Positions 54,725 through 64,000 of a stretch of DNA of 64,000 bases are shown here, piece by piece. The notes under the pieces are model-generated. The model did not search any database. It was not told the origin of the DNA and worked only from the letters and a program-made list of their open reading frames with translations. The stretch spans positions 558,001-622,000 of the forward strand of contig NZ_FNJV01000002.1 of the NCBI RefSeq assembly GCF_900103125.1, written 5' to 3'. The stretch's first letter is position 1; each line of letters begins with the position of its first letter. Source of the DNA: Mucilaginibacter sp. OK268 (GTDB lineage Bacteria > Bacteroidota > Bacteroidia > Sphingobacteriales > Sphingobacteriaceae). The position numbers and the translations under genes are program-made.

Positions 54725-56314
54725 TTAATAATAGGGTACCGGCGGCTGCGCCAATTTAGGGTCAGTGGTTAACTCAGATGACGGAATTGGCAACGTAAAT
54801 GAAGCGATAGTTGCCGGAAGCGTAACTGGCGGAGCAATAGTATCCCTTCTGGCTATCTTCGTTTTAGGATCATAAGTAAACGAAATCCGACCGTGATTAA
54901 GATCCTGATCATTAAGAAACTTCACCGCATTAGTTGGATCATAATAAGAATACCTAACCAGGTCTATCCAATATTGCCCTTCAAAAGCAAGTTCAACCCT
55001 TCTTTCCGTGCGTAGTAAAGTCGGGGTTATTGCAGTCACAATATCCACGCCGGCCCTTGCCCGCACAGCATTGAAATACTTTAGAGCATCACCATTGCTT
55101 GTAGTACCATCGTTACCCAAAATAGCTTCGGCATATACCAAATACACATCGGCCAATCTAAGAATTGCATTATGTTCGGGAGATGACCAAGAATCCATTG
55201 TTGGCAAGTTGTTATCTTTTTCGGTGCCAACAATGTGTTTTTTCAGGCCTGTATTTTTTGCCGTATAACCACCACCGGCTTGATTCAATTCGGGATAAAA
55301 ATCTCCGGTAAGCACAATAGTAGCTTTACGCCTTACCGTATCCTTAGCCGAATACATCTGGTATAAATCATAGCTTGGCGCTATGCCCTCCCATCCACCT
55401 TGTTGTTGAGGAGTAACTTTACCATCTGGCGCAAAATATTGTTGCAGGGCATTGCCAATACCATAACCCACACCTCCGGCCCACTGGAGCGCGAACAATG
55501 ATTCAGGGCTATCGTTGTTTTGCACCTTGAAAAGGTCATAATAGCTGGGAAACAAATTTAGCCCGCTATTTTTACACACATTGCCTGCATACTTTTTGGC
55601 ACTGTCCAACAAGGCCTGGTCGCGGCTGCCACTTTTGCCTAAACCTGCCATCGTCAAATATACTTTGCCCAGCATTCCCTGCGCCGACCAGGTAGTTACC
55701 CGGCCTTTTTCATCTGTTTTTGGAAGGTTTTGCGCTGCGTAAGTCAGGTCTTTAGTAACAAATTTATACACATCCGAAACAATGTTGCGAGGAAGCAGCG
55801 GATCTTTTATTAGTTTACTGTTATCTTCAACAATGGGCACAGCCCCCCAATACACCGCCAGGTGATAATAAGCAACGGCACGAATAAATTTTGCCTCAGC
55901 TATGGCAGCATTTTTGTCTGTTGCCGAAATTGACGAAGATGCCTGTTGCTGTATGGCACTGATAACGGTATTACATTGCGCTATAACATTGTACAACCCA
56001 ACCCAACCATTTGTTACAAGGCCATTTTGGGCGGTAATAGTGCGTGTAAAAAGCTGTACCAAATCGCCATTATACGGAAAGCTGGCGGAACCAGCCAATA
56101 CGTCGCCAAGTGGTATGTAGCCCTGAGTGTTCCATTGAAACCACTCTGAACCGGCGTACAGGCTTGCCGTAGCCAGCCGTAATTCGGAAGTGGTTTTGTA
56201 AAAAGTATTAGCACTGATCTGCGAGTTGGACGGGCGGTCCAAAAAACTCTTTTTACATCCGGCTATTGCGGCAACACATAGCAGGATGGTGATAATTTTG
56301 TGAATTGATTTCAT
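54725..56314 (-). CDS. SusD/RagB family nutrient-binding lipoprotein
   Basis: I start at the ATG at 56312-56314 (529 residues); the longer frame begins with TTG. The lipoprotein signal ends AAIAGC. SusD features are AEAKFIRAVAYYHLAVYWGAVPIVED, the segment YFNAVRARAGVD, and RRVELAFEGQYWIDLVRYSYY near the C-terminus. It lies 31 bp after SusC and 24 bp before the glycan-binding protein gene. It works with that SusC in uptake of oligosaccharides made by the GH5 and accessory enzymes. Confidence 0.95.
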   Translation of the reverse strand: MKSIHKIITILLCVAAIAGCKKSFLDRPSNSQISANTFYKTTSELRLATASLYAGSEWFQWNTQGYIPLGDVLAGSASFPYNGDLVQLFTRTITAQNGLVTNGWVGLYNVIAQCNTVISAIQQQASSSISATDKNAAIAEAKFIRAVAYYHLAVYWGAVPIVEDNSKLIKDPLLPRNIVSDVYKFVTKDLTYAAQNLPKTDEKGRVTTWSAQGMLGKVYLTMAGLGKSGSRDQALLDSAKKYAGNVCKNSGLNLFPSYYDLFKVQNNDSPESLFALQWAGGVGYGIGNALQQYFAPDGKVTPQQQGGWEGIAPSYDLYQMYSAKDTVRRKATIVLTGDFYPELNQAGGGYTAKNTGLKKHIVGTEKDNNLPTMDSWSSPEHNAILRLADVYLVYAEAILGNDGTTSNGDALKYFNAVRARAGVDIVTAITPTLLRTERRVELAFEGQYWIDLVRYSYYDPTNAVKFLNDQDLNHGRISFTYDPKTKIARRDTIAPPVTLPATIASFTLPIPSSELTTDPKLAQPPVPYY

Positions 56315-56345
56315 AAACAAATATTTTAAATCGATAATCGTTTTA

Positions 56346-59300
56346 TTATTTCAAGGTTATGTTTGCACCTAAAGTGAATACTCTTGGCTGCGGGTAATAA
56401 CCGTTGTCCCAACCTGCCTGGAGCGGGTTCCACGAACCTATCTCAGGATCCATGCCTTTATATTTTGTAATTATAAATAAGTTGGATACATTGGCATATA
56501 CCCTAACAGACCGCACAGATATTTTGGATAAAAGGCTTTCTGGTATGCGATATCCTAAGGTGATATTTTTGCATCGCAGGAATGAACCATCCTCAATCAT
56601 TAAACTATTAGGTCGGTTATTGGTATTGGTATTATCATTTCTCAGTCCTACAACCGTTGTATTGGGGTTGGTAACATATACATTGTTAACATCGGTTGCA
56701 GAGCCTTTGGGATCTACCAGAGCCAATTTCGCATAATTTAACATCGATGTGAAAAAAGTGGCCTGACCTCTCGGATCGGTTTCCTGTATGGCTATTTGAT
56801 TGAATACCTTGTTGCCATAACTGCCGCTGAAGAAAATATTCAGGTCAAAATTTTTGTAGTTAAATGTATTATTGATACCATACTGGAATTTGGGGATGGG
56901 GGAGCCCAAAAAGGTTTGATCTTTTGAGTCGATAACACCGTCGCCGTTCAAATCCTTGAACATACGGTCGCCGTACCAGATCCCCCCACCTGCCGAAGAA
57001 ATTGGATAAGGGTTACCATTAGCGTCGGTAGGCCGGGCATGTGTTAGAAAATCACTTGGCTTTGAAAATATCCCGTCAAATATATAGCCATAAAATTCGC
57101 CAATGGGCTGGCCTACTACTGTTTTTTCGATTATATCATTAATTGTATACGATTTTTGGCTTAAGTTGGCCATGTCTCCACCTGCACCTAAACTGGTCAC
57201 TTTATTAATGTTCCGCGATATGGTAAAAGTAGATTTCCAACTGAAATTTTTAGAAATAATATTGGTAGAATTGATTTGGAAATCAACCCCTTTGTTACTT
57301 AGCGAGCCGACATTGGCAAAAGGCGATTTCATAGCCCCCGGCCCCCAACCATCTACGGTACCAGAGTATTCCGGAAGCGGCACCCGTAATAAAAGGCCGT
57401 GTGTTTCGCGGTCGTAAACGTCTACTGAAAAACCTAACCGCCCATTCCAGAACGATGCGTCGATCCCGGCATTGTAATAATCAGTTTTTTCCCACTTCAC
57501 ATCCGGATTTGCCAGATTGCTTTGAAACTGCGCTGTACCCGACAGGCTGTTAGGCACCGATGTAAGTTGGGTTACAAAACTATTGCCGTCTATACCTTGA
57601 TTGTTAGTAAGCCCATAACCAAGCCTCAGCTTCAATTCATTGATAGATTTTACGCCTTTTAAAAAAGCCTCGTTGTTAATTTTCCAGGCAAACCCACCCG
57701 AATAGGTAGTAACCCAACGATTATTGGGGGAGAATTTTGAAGAACCATCATTCCGTATATTGCCGGTGAGCAGGTACCTGTCATCCCAGGAAAAATTGAG
57801 ACGGCCGAACCAGGATTCCTGTGCATTGCCGCCATTGGGGGTTGATTGTGAATTATCGCCCGAGTTTGTGGCCGTGCTGGCATCCCCGCCATTAAGGGCT
57901 TGCACATTGTCTGAAGCAAAATTCCTTCGCGCACCGTAAAGATATTCAAAAGTTCCCTCCTGCGATTCATGCCCCGCTAAGGCATCAACATGAAGTTTTT
58001 TGAAATTATGGTTATAAGTTAAAAAATTGCGTATTGCTATATAAAAATTTTGGCCGGCATTTGAGGAACCGTTATTACGGCTGACACTACCTTTGCCAAA
58101 ACTATAAGTTGGTGAATACCTATTTTCCGTATTAAATTCGAAATTACCGGATAGTTCACTTCGCAGGTTTATATCTCTGGTAAACTGTATTTCGGAGTAC
58201 AGATTGCCGAATATCTGATTGTTCTTTCTCTGGTCTTTTACAATTTGGGCTAATGCCACCGGGTTGGCAATGGGTGCTACCCAACCGGCGGGGTCTGTAA
58301 CGCCGCCATAGGAACCATCAGGGTTTTTTACCAGAACATCAGGGCTAATGCTTAGCGCGGTGGCAATTACATTACCTGAGGTTGAATTTACACTTTCATC
58401 AACATGCGCCAACTGAAGGCTGGTACCTATTTTTAGCCAATTAGTGGTTTTGTTATCTAAATTCAGCCTTAACGAGTATCTTTTAAAATTAGATCCAATG
58501 GCTATCCCGTCCTGGTCAAAATACGAGGTTGATAATAAATATTGGGTTCTGGCATCTCCGCCGCTTATTGTAAGTGTGTGATTCATCTGCGGAGCCTTCC
58601 GGAATAATTCTTTTTGCCAGTCGGTACCGGGGCCCAGGTATTGAGGGTTGGCAAATTGGGGCCTGGTATCAAAGCCCCAGACAATACCCCGGGCATTAAT
58701 GATAGTAGCAAACTGCTGCAAATTCACTGTAGGCATCCGCTTTAGTATTTCCTGGTAACCGGCATAGAAATCATAAGTTATCTGCGGCGCTCCGGCTTTC
58801 CCCCTTTTTGTAGTGATAACAACTACGCCATTGGTTGCCTGCGAACCATATATGGCTGTTGCTGAAGCATCTTTCAATACATCTATTGATTCAATTTCGG
58901 AAGGATTGATGGCATTTAATGGATTAGAACCACTACCAGGATCACCCACTGGTGGAATAATGATACCATCTATGACGTACAATGGCGAATTTGAGCCGCT
59001 TATTGAAGACACGCCACGTATCTGGATAGATACGCCGCCACCGGGCTGGCCCGATACCTGCTGGACCACTACACCTGCAACTTTACCCTGCAGGGCCTGG
59101 TCAAACGTGGTGGGTTGGGTTTTGTTCAATTCTTTACCCGATATGGAACTTATTGAGCCAGTAATATCTTTTCTTGCTCGCTTAGCAAAGCCAACAACAA
59201 CAACCTCGTCTAAGTTGCTGGATGTTGATTTGAGGGTGACATTAATTGCGCCAGCTTGCTTAACAGTTATTTCCTGTGGCGAATAGCCTAAAAAGTTAAA

Positions 59301-59537
59301 AACCAGCACCTTGCCGGGTTCGGCCGCTATGGAATAACTACCGTCAATACTGGATATAGACCCGAGGCCCGTCCCTTTAATTTTAATGCTTGCTCCGGGT
59401 ATTGGCGCACCATCGTCGGAGCTTGTTATTTTGCCCGTAATATTTACGGTTTGTGCATGGGCAGAAAAATAAAGAAACATGCCCGTGATAAATAATGAAA
59501 TCTGGTATTTCATTCTTCTTTGTAAATTTTTATCCAT
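56346..59537 (-). CDS. SusC/RagA family TonB-linked outer membrane transporter
   Basis: The 1063-residue protein has a carboxypeptidase-D-like domain (about residues 32-105), a TonB-box-like NLDEVVVVGF, a plug with SPLYVIDGIII and ATAIYGSQATNGVVVITTKRG, and a barrel ending TLGANITLK. The signal peptide ends SAHAQ. The internal ATG at 59511-59513 (MKYQISLFITGMFLYF) is an equally good start and leaves a more normal signal peptide. It pairs with the SusD that follows. The hybrid two-component gene lies 556 bp upstream on the same strand and is the likely activator. Confidence 0.96.
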   Translation of the reverse strand: MDKNLQRRMKYQISLFITGMFLYFSAHAQTVNITGKITSSDDGAPIPGASIKIKGTGLGSISSIDGSYSIAAEPGKVLVFNFLGYSPQEITVKQAGAINVTLKSTSSNLDEVVVVGFAKRARKDITGSISSISGKELNKTQPTTFDQALQGKVAGVVVQQVSGQPGGGVSIQIRGVSSISGSNSPLYVIDGIIIPPVGDPGSGSNPLNAINPSEIESIDVLKDASATAIYGSQATNGVVVITTKRGKAGAPQITYDFYAGYQEILKRMPTVNLQQFATIINARGIVWGFDTRPQFANPQYLGPGTDWQKELFRKAPQMNHTLTISGGDARTQYLLSTSYFDQDGIAIGSNFKRYSLRLNLDNKTTNWLKIGTSLQLAHVDESVNSTSGNVIATALSISPDVLVKNPDGSYGGVTDPAGWVAPIANPVALAQIVKDQRKNNQIFGNLYSEIQFTRDINLRSELSGNFEFNTENRYSPTYSFGKGSVSRNNGSSNAGQNFYIAIRNFLTYNHNFKKLHVDALAGHESQEGTFEYLYGARRNFASDNVQALNGGDASTATNSGDNSQSTPNGGNAQESWFGRLNFSWDDRYLLTGNIRNDGSSKFSPNNRWVTTYSGGFAWKINNEAFLKGVKSINELKLRLGYGLTNNQGIDGNSFVTQLTSVPNSLSGTAQFQSNLANPDVKWEKTDYYNAGIDASFWNGRLGFSVDVYDRETHGLLLRVPLPEYSGTVDGWGPGAMKSPFANVGSLSNKGVDFQINSTNIISKNFSWKSTFTISRNINKVTSLGAGGDMANLSQKSYTINDIIEKTVVGQPIGEFYGYIFDGIFSKPSDFLTHARPTDANGNPYPISSAGGGIWYGDRMFKDLNGDGVIDSKDQTFLGSPIPKFQYGINNTFNYKNFDLNIFFSGSYGNKVFNQIAIQETDPRGQATFFTSMLNYAKLALVDPKGSATDVNNVYVTNPNTTVVGLRNDNTNTNNRPNSLMIEDGSFLRCKNITLGYRIPESLLSKISVRSVRVYANVSNLFIITKYKGMDPEIGSWNPLQAGWDNGYYPQPRVFTLGANITLK

Positions 59538-60093
59538 CTTTTAAAAGGATTTTAAGGTTTGATAATTGGTTCATTGGTTTGGTTAGTAATTAATTGGTTT
59601 TTCTCTCATTCATAATTTATTTTGTTATCATATCTTTTTAGATCGCCCGATACCCAAAAACAGTCTTTGGAAACTACTTACTGTTAGTTTCTTCACATGA
59701 AACGACTACCCGAACAATCAGTTAAAAAACTTCAGTTGCAGTCAGACACATGTTTATTAATTCAAAAAAGTTAACTGTTGGTCCAATTGGTTATTGGTGG
59801 AACATTGTTTAAAAGCAACATCTTTAAACACATTACTTTGAACTTATATTCTGGGGAATGAAACTATGATTGTTAAAAAGAAAGGAATACCGAATTTGAT
59901 AATGAATACAGCCCAAAATGTTAACCAATTTACAACAATCTCAAAATCAGTATTTTAACATATTAAAAACTACTCCGCTTTCATATTTATTTATTTTTTT
60001 CGCGAAGTTCTGACTTAAATGACAACAAATCGGAACTAATTGGCTGTGGTAACGCGGACAAGAAGGGGTTATCAATAAATTGGTTAAATTTAA
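59538..60093. promoter_or_regulatory. SusC promoter region with repeated ATTGGTT motifs
   Basis: This 556-bp spacer between the hybrid regulator gene and SusC contains ATTGGTT at 59565-59571, 59573-59579, 59593-59599 and 59786-59792, with near copies TTGGTT at 59579-59584 and ATTGGTG at 59793-59799. AraC-type output domains bind direct repeats, so these are candidate activator sites. No ORF was seen. Confidence 0.5.
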
Positions 60094-63000
60094 TTAACTG
60101 TTCTTTTCTTCCAGTTTCTGTTGGCGAATTGAACTGACATAGGTGGAGGGAGGGATGTTATACTCATCCTTAAATGCTTTTGTAAAATACTTGGGCGAAT
60201 TAAAGCCAACTTCATAGCCAATCTGACTGATCGTCATTTGGCTGGTTTCAAGCAAATACACGGCTTTTTTAAGTCTTATAGAACGGATAAAGTCAACAGG
60301 CGACTTTCCCGTAAGCATTAAAACTTTTTTATAAAGCGATACCCGGCTCATATTCATCTTGCGGCTTAATTCTTTTACCGAAAGGCTTTCGTTTATTATA
60401 TTGGATTCTATATATTCAACAATACACCTTAACAGTTTTTCATCTTCATTTTGTAAAGGAGTTTCCTGCAATTGCACATCTATCTGCTTTTTGTACGTGC
60501 GTTTATAGGTGTCCCGAAGGGTTAAGATATTTTTGATTTTTGAAAGCAATATTTCAAAATTAAATGGTTTTGTCATGTAATCATTCGCGCCAATTTCCAA
60601 GCCCTTTATCTGGTCTTCGTCACCCGTTAACGCGGTTAACAGTACAACGGGAATGTGCGAGGTACGTTTGTCATTCTTTAGTTTTTTGCACAATTCAATT
60701 CCTGTCATTTCAGGCATGCTGATATCACTTACAATAATATCCGGGTGTTGCGATAACGCCTTTTGCCAGCCTTCCCTCCCGTTCGAAGCTTCGATTAAAA
60801 AAAATACATCTTTTAAATTGTCTTTCAGGTAAAAGCGAAAGTCATCGTTATCCTCCACTAAAAGAACTACCTGCCTTTTATTTGATAGCGGCTGTTTGAC
60901 GATAGTTTTACCCACATTATGAGTAATTTCGTTTGCGCTATCGCAATCAATATCATCGTCTGATGGCAAGTCCATATCCCGATCATTATAGATAACAAAC
61001 GGCAGTTTGATGATAAAACAACTGCCGTGATCAGGCTCACTCTCAACCTTTATTTCTCCCCCATGCATCTTCACAAACTCATGCGTAATTGCAAGGCCGA
61101 TGCCGCTGCCCTGGTTAATCATCGACTCCGGAATATCGTGTTGAAAAAAACGTTCGAAAATTTTATCTTGTTTTTCATGCGGAATACCAATACCGGTATC
61201 AATCACCTTAATTTCAAATGGGGTGTCTCCAGTTTCGCTATCTACATTAAGCAAGACGCTTACCTGCCCGCCGGGCAGTGTAAATTTAAAGGCATTTGAT
61301 AGCAGGTTAAACAATATCCTTTCTATCTTATCATGGTCAAAATCAGTAAACAGCGAATCAATCGTTGTATCAAAAATAAAATTAATCTCTTTTTGTTCAG
61401 CGATATCAGTAAATGAAAGATATATCTCGTTGATGAACTTCACAATATCTCCCGGCTGGCTATGTAGTTTCAACTCCTGAACTTCCATCTTCCTAAAATC
61501 AAGCAACTGGTTTACCATGTTCAGCAATCGCCTGGCGTTTTTTCCAATCATGCCCAACTGTTGTTTCTGTTCCTGATCAGCGCGGGTAAGCATTTTTTCG
61601 ACCGGTGCCATGATCAGCGAAATCGGTGTCCTGAACTCGTGACTTACGTTGGTCAAAAATTTAGTTTTCAGTTGATCAAGATCTTGCATTCGCTTAATCT
61701 CCTGCCGCTCTTGTTCAATTATCAATTTTGCTTCCTGTTTCTCTTTCTCTGCTATGAATTTTTCTTTCTCTGCTATGAATTGCCTTCTTATTTTTTGTAT
61801 TCCGCGCCGGCGTATAAAAAAGAGAGTCCCGGTTATCAGCAACAGGTAAATAACATAAGCTAAAGTAGATTTCCAGAACGGGGGCAATACTTTAATTTTT
61901 AATTTTATATAGCTGGGTTTCCATTTTCCCTCCTGGCCAATAGCCCGTACCTTAAAAGTATAATCGCCTCCGTCAAGGTTAGTATAGGTAGCTTTCCGGG
62001 TAGCATTATTTGCAGTAAGCCACCCTTTATCAAAACCTTCCATCATATACTGATGCGTTATTTTATTGGGGTTAAAGAAATTTAAGGCGGCAAATTCAAT
62101 GGTGAACACATTTTCGCTGTGGTTCAGCGTTATTTCCTGTGTGGCCGAAATTGCTTTAGATAATACGACATGGCCGTCAACTTCTTCATTGGCTGCTATA
62201 CTTTTGTTGAATAGCTGAAAATCGGTGAAAATTAATTTAGGCTCATCTATATTCGTATGTATACTCTGTGGGTCAAAAATATTGAAGCCGTGCGAGCCAC
62301 CAAATACCAATTCCTCTTTACTGGTTTTTAAAGCTGCATTTACAGTGAACTCTCTGCCCTGCAGGCCATCTGTTTCATCAAAGCTTTCAAATTGAAACTT
62401 ATAGGTGCCATTGCCTGGTGTCAATGTTATCCGGCCCAGCCCTTTTGATGTACTTAGCCACATGGCCCCCCTGTTATCTTCCAATACATTCAAAACCTGG
62501 TTGTCGGGCAACCCGTCCTTTTTTGTCAGCGAGATAAAACGATTGGTTTCAGGGTTTAATATGCTCAGTCCGTCTCTTGTTGCTATCCACATCAGGCCGC
62601 GGCTGTCCTGCGTGATATTATGGATGTCATCATTGATCAAACTGTTAGGGTCGCTTTTCTTTTTACTATAATGTATAACGCGACGTCCATTTTTTAATAT
62701 TTTATCTATCCCCAAATATCCTCCTACCCAGAGATTACCTTTGGTGTCTTCAAAGAGTGCGGATATATATAGCGACCTGATATCCGTTTGCTTAAAGGGA
62801 GGCGAAAATATTTTTTTGTCTCTGTCAAATATTTGCAAACCTGCCGCAAAAGTACCTATCCATAACCGGTTTGATGAATCTTCCAGAATATTCCACACCC
62901 GGTCATCAGCAATGCTCGTGGGCACCTTGCCATTATGTTTGTAGTGAATAAATTTCCTTCCGTCAAAATGATCCAGCCCCCCAAAATAGGTGCCTATCCA

Positions 63001-64000
63001 TAGTTGTTGATCATGGTCGATACATAAGCTTACAATAATATCACTGCTGAGGCTGTTCGGGTTTCCCGGATCGTGTTTATACTGGGTAAACTTGCCTGTT
63101 TTGCGATCAAAATAAATTAAACCGCCTCCATTGGTCCCAATCCATAAATTACCGTTTTTATCCTCAGCGAATTGATTAACATCTTCAAAACTAAGACTCC
63201 GGGGATCTGAGGCAAAGTGCCTGTACAGCGGGAACCTGATAATATTTTTATGATAATAACTTACCCCCTCTCTAAGCGTACGGGCCCACATAATGCCTTT
63301 GTTGTCTTTGTAAAGCGCAACAGTGTTCTGTCCTAACGATTTTGCGTCATCTTCCCTGTTCAGTAGATAAGTAATTTTTCCGCTTTTTTTATCCAATAAA
63401 TTTATTCCGCCATGATCAGTGGAGATCCACATAAGACCGTCGTCGGCCTGAATAATGTCAGTGATGTTGTTCGATGTAAGCGGTGTTTCTGACGATTCTT
63501 TTGTGATGTACCGAAACCGCCCCGTACGGCGGCTGTAATAATAGATGCCGGAATCCATATTGGGGTTAAACACCCAGAGATCGCCTTCACTGTCAATAGT
63601 TATCGAGTAGTCTCTACCCCTGCTATTGGCAGCTTTTTTAAAAATATCGGTATGGTACGTAATTGCATTACGTTTTACATCCAATAGCTCTACTACGCCG
63701 TCGTCATAAGCAAGCCATAAATTGCCGCTTGCATCCTGCACCATGTCTGTAATAGAACTTGAATATAATGATGGGTTGGAATTATGGTGATGATAATAAC
63801 GCGTGGCAGTTTTTTTTAGCTCATTATACCTGTAAAGGCCTGAATCGGGACACAAAAACCAGAAGTCGCCTTTCCCGTTGTGGAGCATTTTGGAAACGAA
63901 CGGATTCTCCGGAAGTTTGCAAGCATGGAGCACTGACGATACGTCATTGTTAAACTGCTCCGTTTCGGGGTCATAAAAGGAATATCCAGCTGGGGTTATT
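60094..64000 (-). CDS. Hybrid two-component system regulator (HTCS), N-terminus outside window
   Basis: The frame is open to the right edge, so the start lies outside; the GTG at 63931-63933 is internal. Counting from that GTG, residues 1-590 hold two-component-regulator propeller repeats (DLWVFNP, GLMWISTDHGGINLLD, NLWIGTNGGGLIYFD). A Y_Y_Y domain lies at about 605-670 and one membrane helix at about 688-708. The histidine kinase has H765 in NVSHEFRTP and the ATPase motif NLLSNAFKFT. The receiver has D1070 in SDISMPEM. A C-terminal AraC HTH ends the protein (FNSPKYFTKAFKDEY). HTCS proteins sense oligosaccharides in the periplasm and activate the neighbouring SusCD locus directly. Confidence 0.95.
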   Translation of the reverse strand, partial: ITPAGYSFYDPETEQFNNDVSSVLHACKLPENPFVSKMLHNGKGDFWFLCPDSGLYRYNELKKTATRYYHHHNSNPSLYSSSITDMVQDASGNLWLAYDDGVVELLDVKRNAITYHTDIFKKAANSRGRDYSITIDSEGDLWVFNPNMDSGIYYYSRRTGRFRYITKESSETPLTSNNITDIIQADDGLMWISTDHGGINLLDKKSGKITYLLNREDDAKSLGQNTVALYKDNKGIMWARTLREGVSYYHKNIIRFPLYRHFASDPRSLSFEDVNQFAEDKNGNLWIGTNGGGLIYFDRKTGKFTQYKHDPGNPNSLSSDIIVSLCIDHDQQLWIGTYFGGLDHFDGRKFIHYKHNGKVPTSIADDRVWNILEDSSNRLWIGTFAAGLQIFDRDKKIFSPPFKQTDIRSLYISALFEDTKGNLWVGGYLGIDKILKNGRRVIHYSKKKSDPNSLINDDIHNITQDSRGLMWIATRDGLSILNPETNRFISLTKKDGLPDNQVLNVLEDNRGAMWLSTSKGLGRITLTPGNGTYKFQFESFDETDGLQGREFTVNAALKTSKEELVFGGSHGFNIFDPQSIHTNIDEPKLIFTDFQLFNKSIAANEEVDGHVVLSKAISATQEITLNHSENVFTIEFAALNFFNPNKITHQYMMEGFDKGWLTANNATRKATYTNLDGGDYTFKVRAIGQEGKWKPSYIKLKIKVLPPFWKSTLAYVIYLLLITGTLFFIRRRGIQKIRRQFIAEKEKFIAEKEKQEAKLIIEQERQEIKRMQDLDQLKTKFLTNVSHEFRTPISLIMAPVEKMLTRADQEQKQQLGMIGKNARRLLNMVNQLLDFRKMEVQELKLHSQPGDIVKFINEIYLSFTDIAEQKEINFIFDTTIDSLFTDFDHDKIERILFNLLSNAFKFTLPGGQVSVLLNVDSETGDTPFEIKVIDTGIGIPHEKQDKIFERFFQHDIPESMINQGSGIGLAITHEFVKMHGGEIKVESEPDHGSCFIIKLPFVIYNDRDMDLPSDDDIDCDSANEITHNVGKTIVKQPLSNKRQVVLLVEDNDDFRFYLKDNLKDVFFLIEASNGREGWQKALSQHPDIIVSDISMPEMTGIELCKKLKNDKRTSHIPVVLLTALTGDEDQIKGLEIGANDYMTKPFNFEILLSKIKNILTLRDTYKRTYKKQIDVQLQETPLQNEDEKLLRCIVEYIESNIINESLSVKELSRKMNMSRVSLYKKVLMLTGKSPVDFIRSIRLKKAVYLLETSQMTISQIGYEVGFNSPKYFTKAFKDEYNIPPSTYVSSIRQQKLEEKNS

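Overview
The window looks like chromosome of a Sphingobacteriaceae-type Bacteroidota (Mucilaginibacter/Pedobacter-like). The reasons are two SusC/SusD pairs, a hybrid two-component regulator, BACON domains, a surface glycan-binding protein, many exported glycoside hydrolases with Bacteroidota lipoboxes, and long AT-rich spacers. No rRNA, intact tRNA, CRISPR array, transposase, integrase or phage gene was seen. All calls come from reading the sequence; no database was searched.

Region 1 (1-6.8 kb) has the 5' part of a Tat-type metallophosphoesterase, a SusD/SusC pair, a divergent TetR regulator and a small membrane protein. Region 2 (6.9-14 kb, minus strand) is a tight four-gene operon of the type common in Planctomycetes and Verrucomicrobia: a DUF1549/DUF1553 lipoprotein with a haem c site, a Tat-exported DUF1501 protein, a Tat-exported NHL-propeller protein, and a membrane c-type cytochrome with LRR and chitobiase-C-like parts.

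Region 3 (14.6-28 kb) is a molybdenum-hydroxylase cluster. One operon encodes an IorA-like 2Fe-2S subunit, a dihaem cytochrome c, a Tat-exported IorB-like molybdopterin subunit and an XdhC maturation factor. A TonB-dependent receptor follows on the opposite strand. Divergent from it are a monohaem lipoprotein and a 1520-residue single-chain xanthine-dehydrogenase-like enzyme. Inverted repeats sit in both divergent promoter regions.

Region 4 (28.6-64 kb, all minus strand) is a large polysaccharide utilization locus. Read 5' to 3' it runs: hybrid two-component regulator (cut by the window edge), SusC, SusD, glycan-binding protein, GH5, GH43, a small ORF, GH3, GH43-CBM6, GH51, GH43, GH27, GH27, sialate-O-acetylesterase-like enzyme, GH127/GH146, GH92 and a broken GH3. 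The enzyme set suits a branched plant polysaccharide rich in arabinose and galactose, with a beta-linked backbone cut by GH5. The exact substrate cannot be read from the sequence.

The locus carries many scars. GH43 C-terminal tails lie after each GH27 gene, a GH5 tail lies after a GH43 gene, GH51 and GH43 share a duplicated leader and signal peptide, and the GH3 remnant is frameshifted. GH92 and the broken GH3 lie between two ~182-bp imperfect direct repeats, one of which abuts a 3'-half tRNA-His remnant. These suggest repeated gene duplication, replacement and island insertion.
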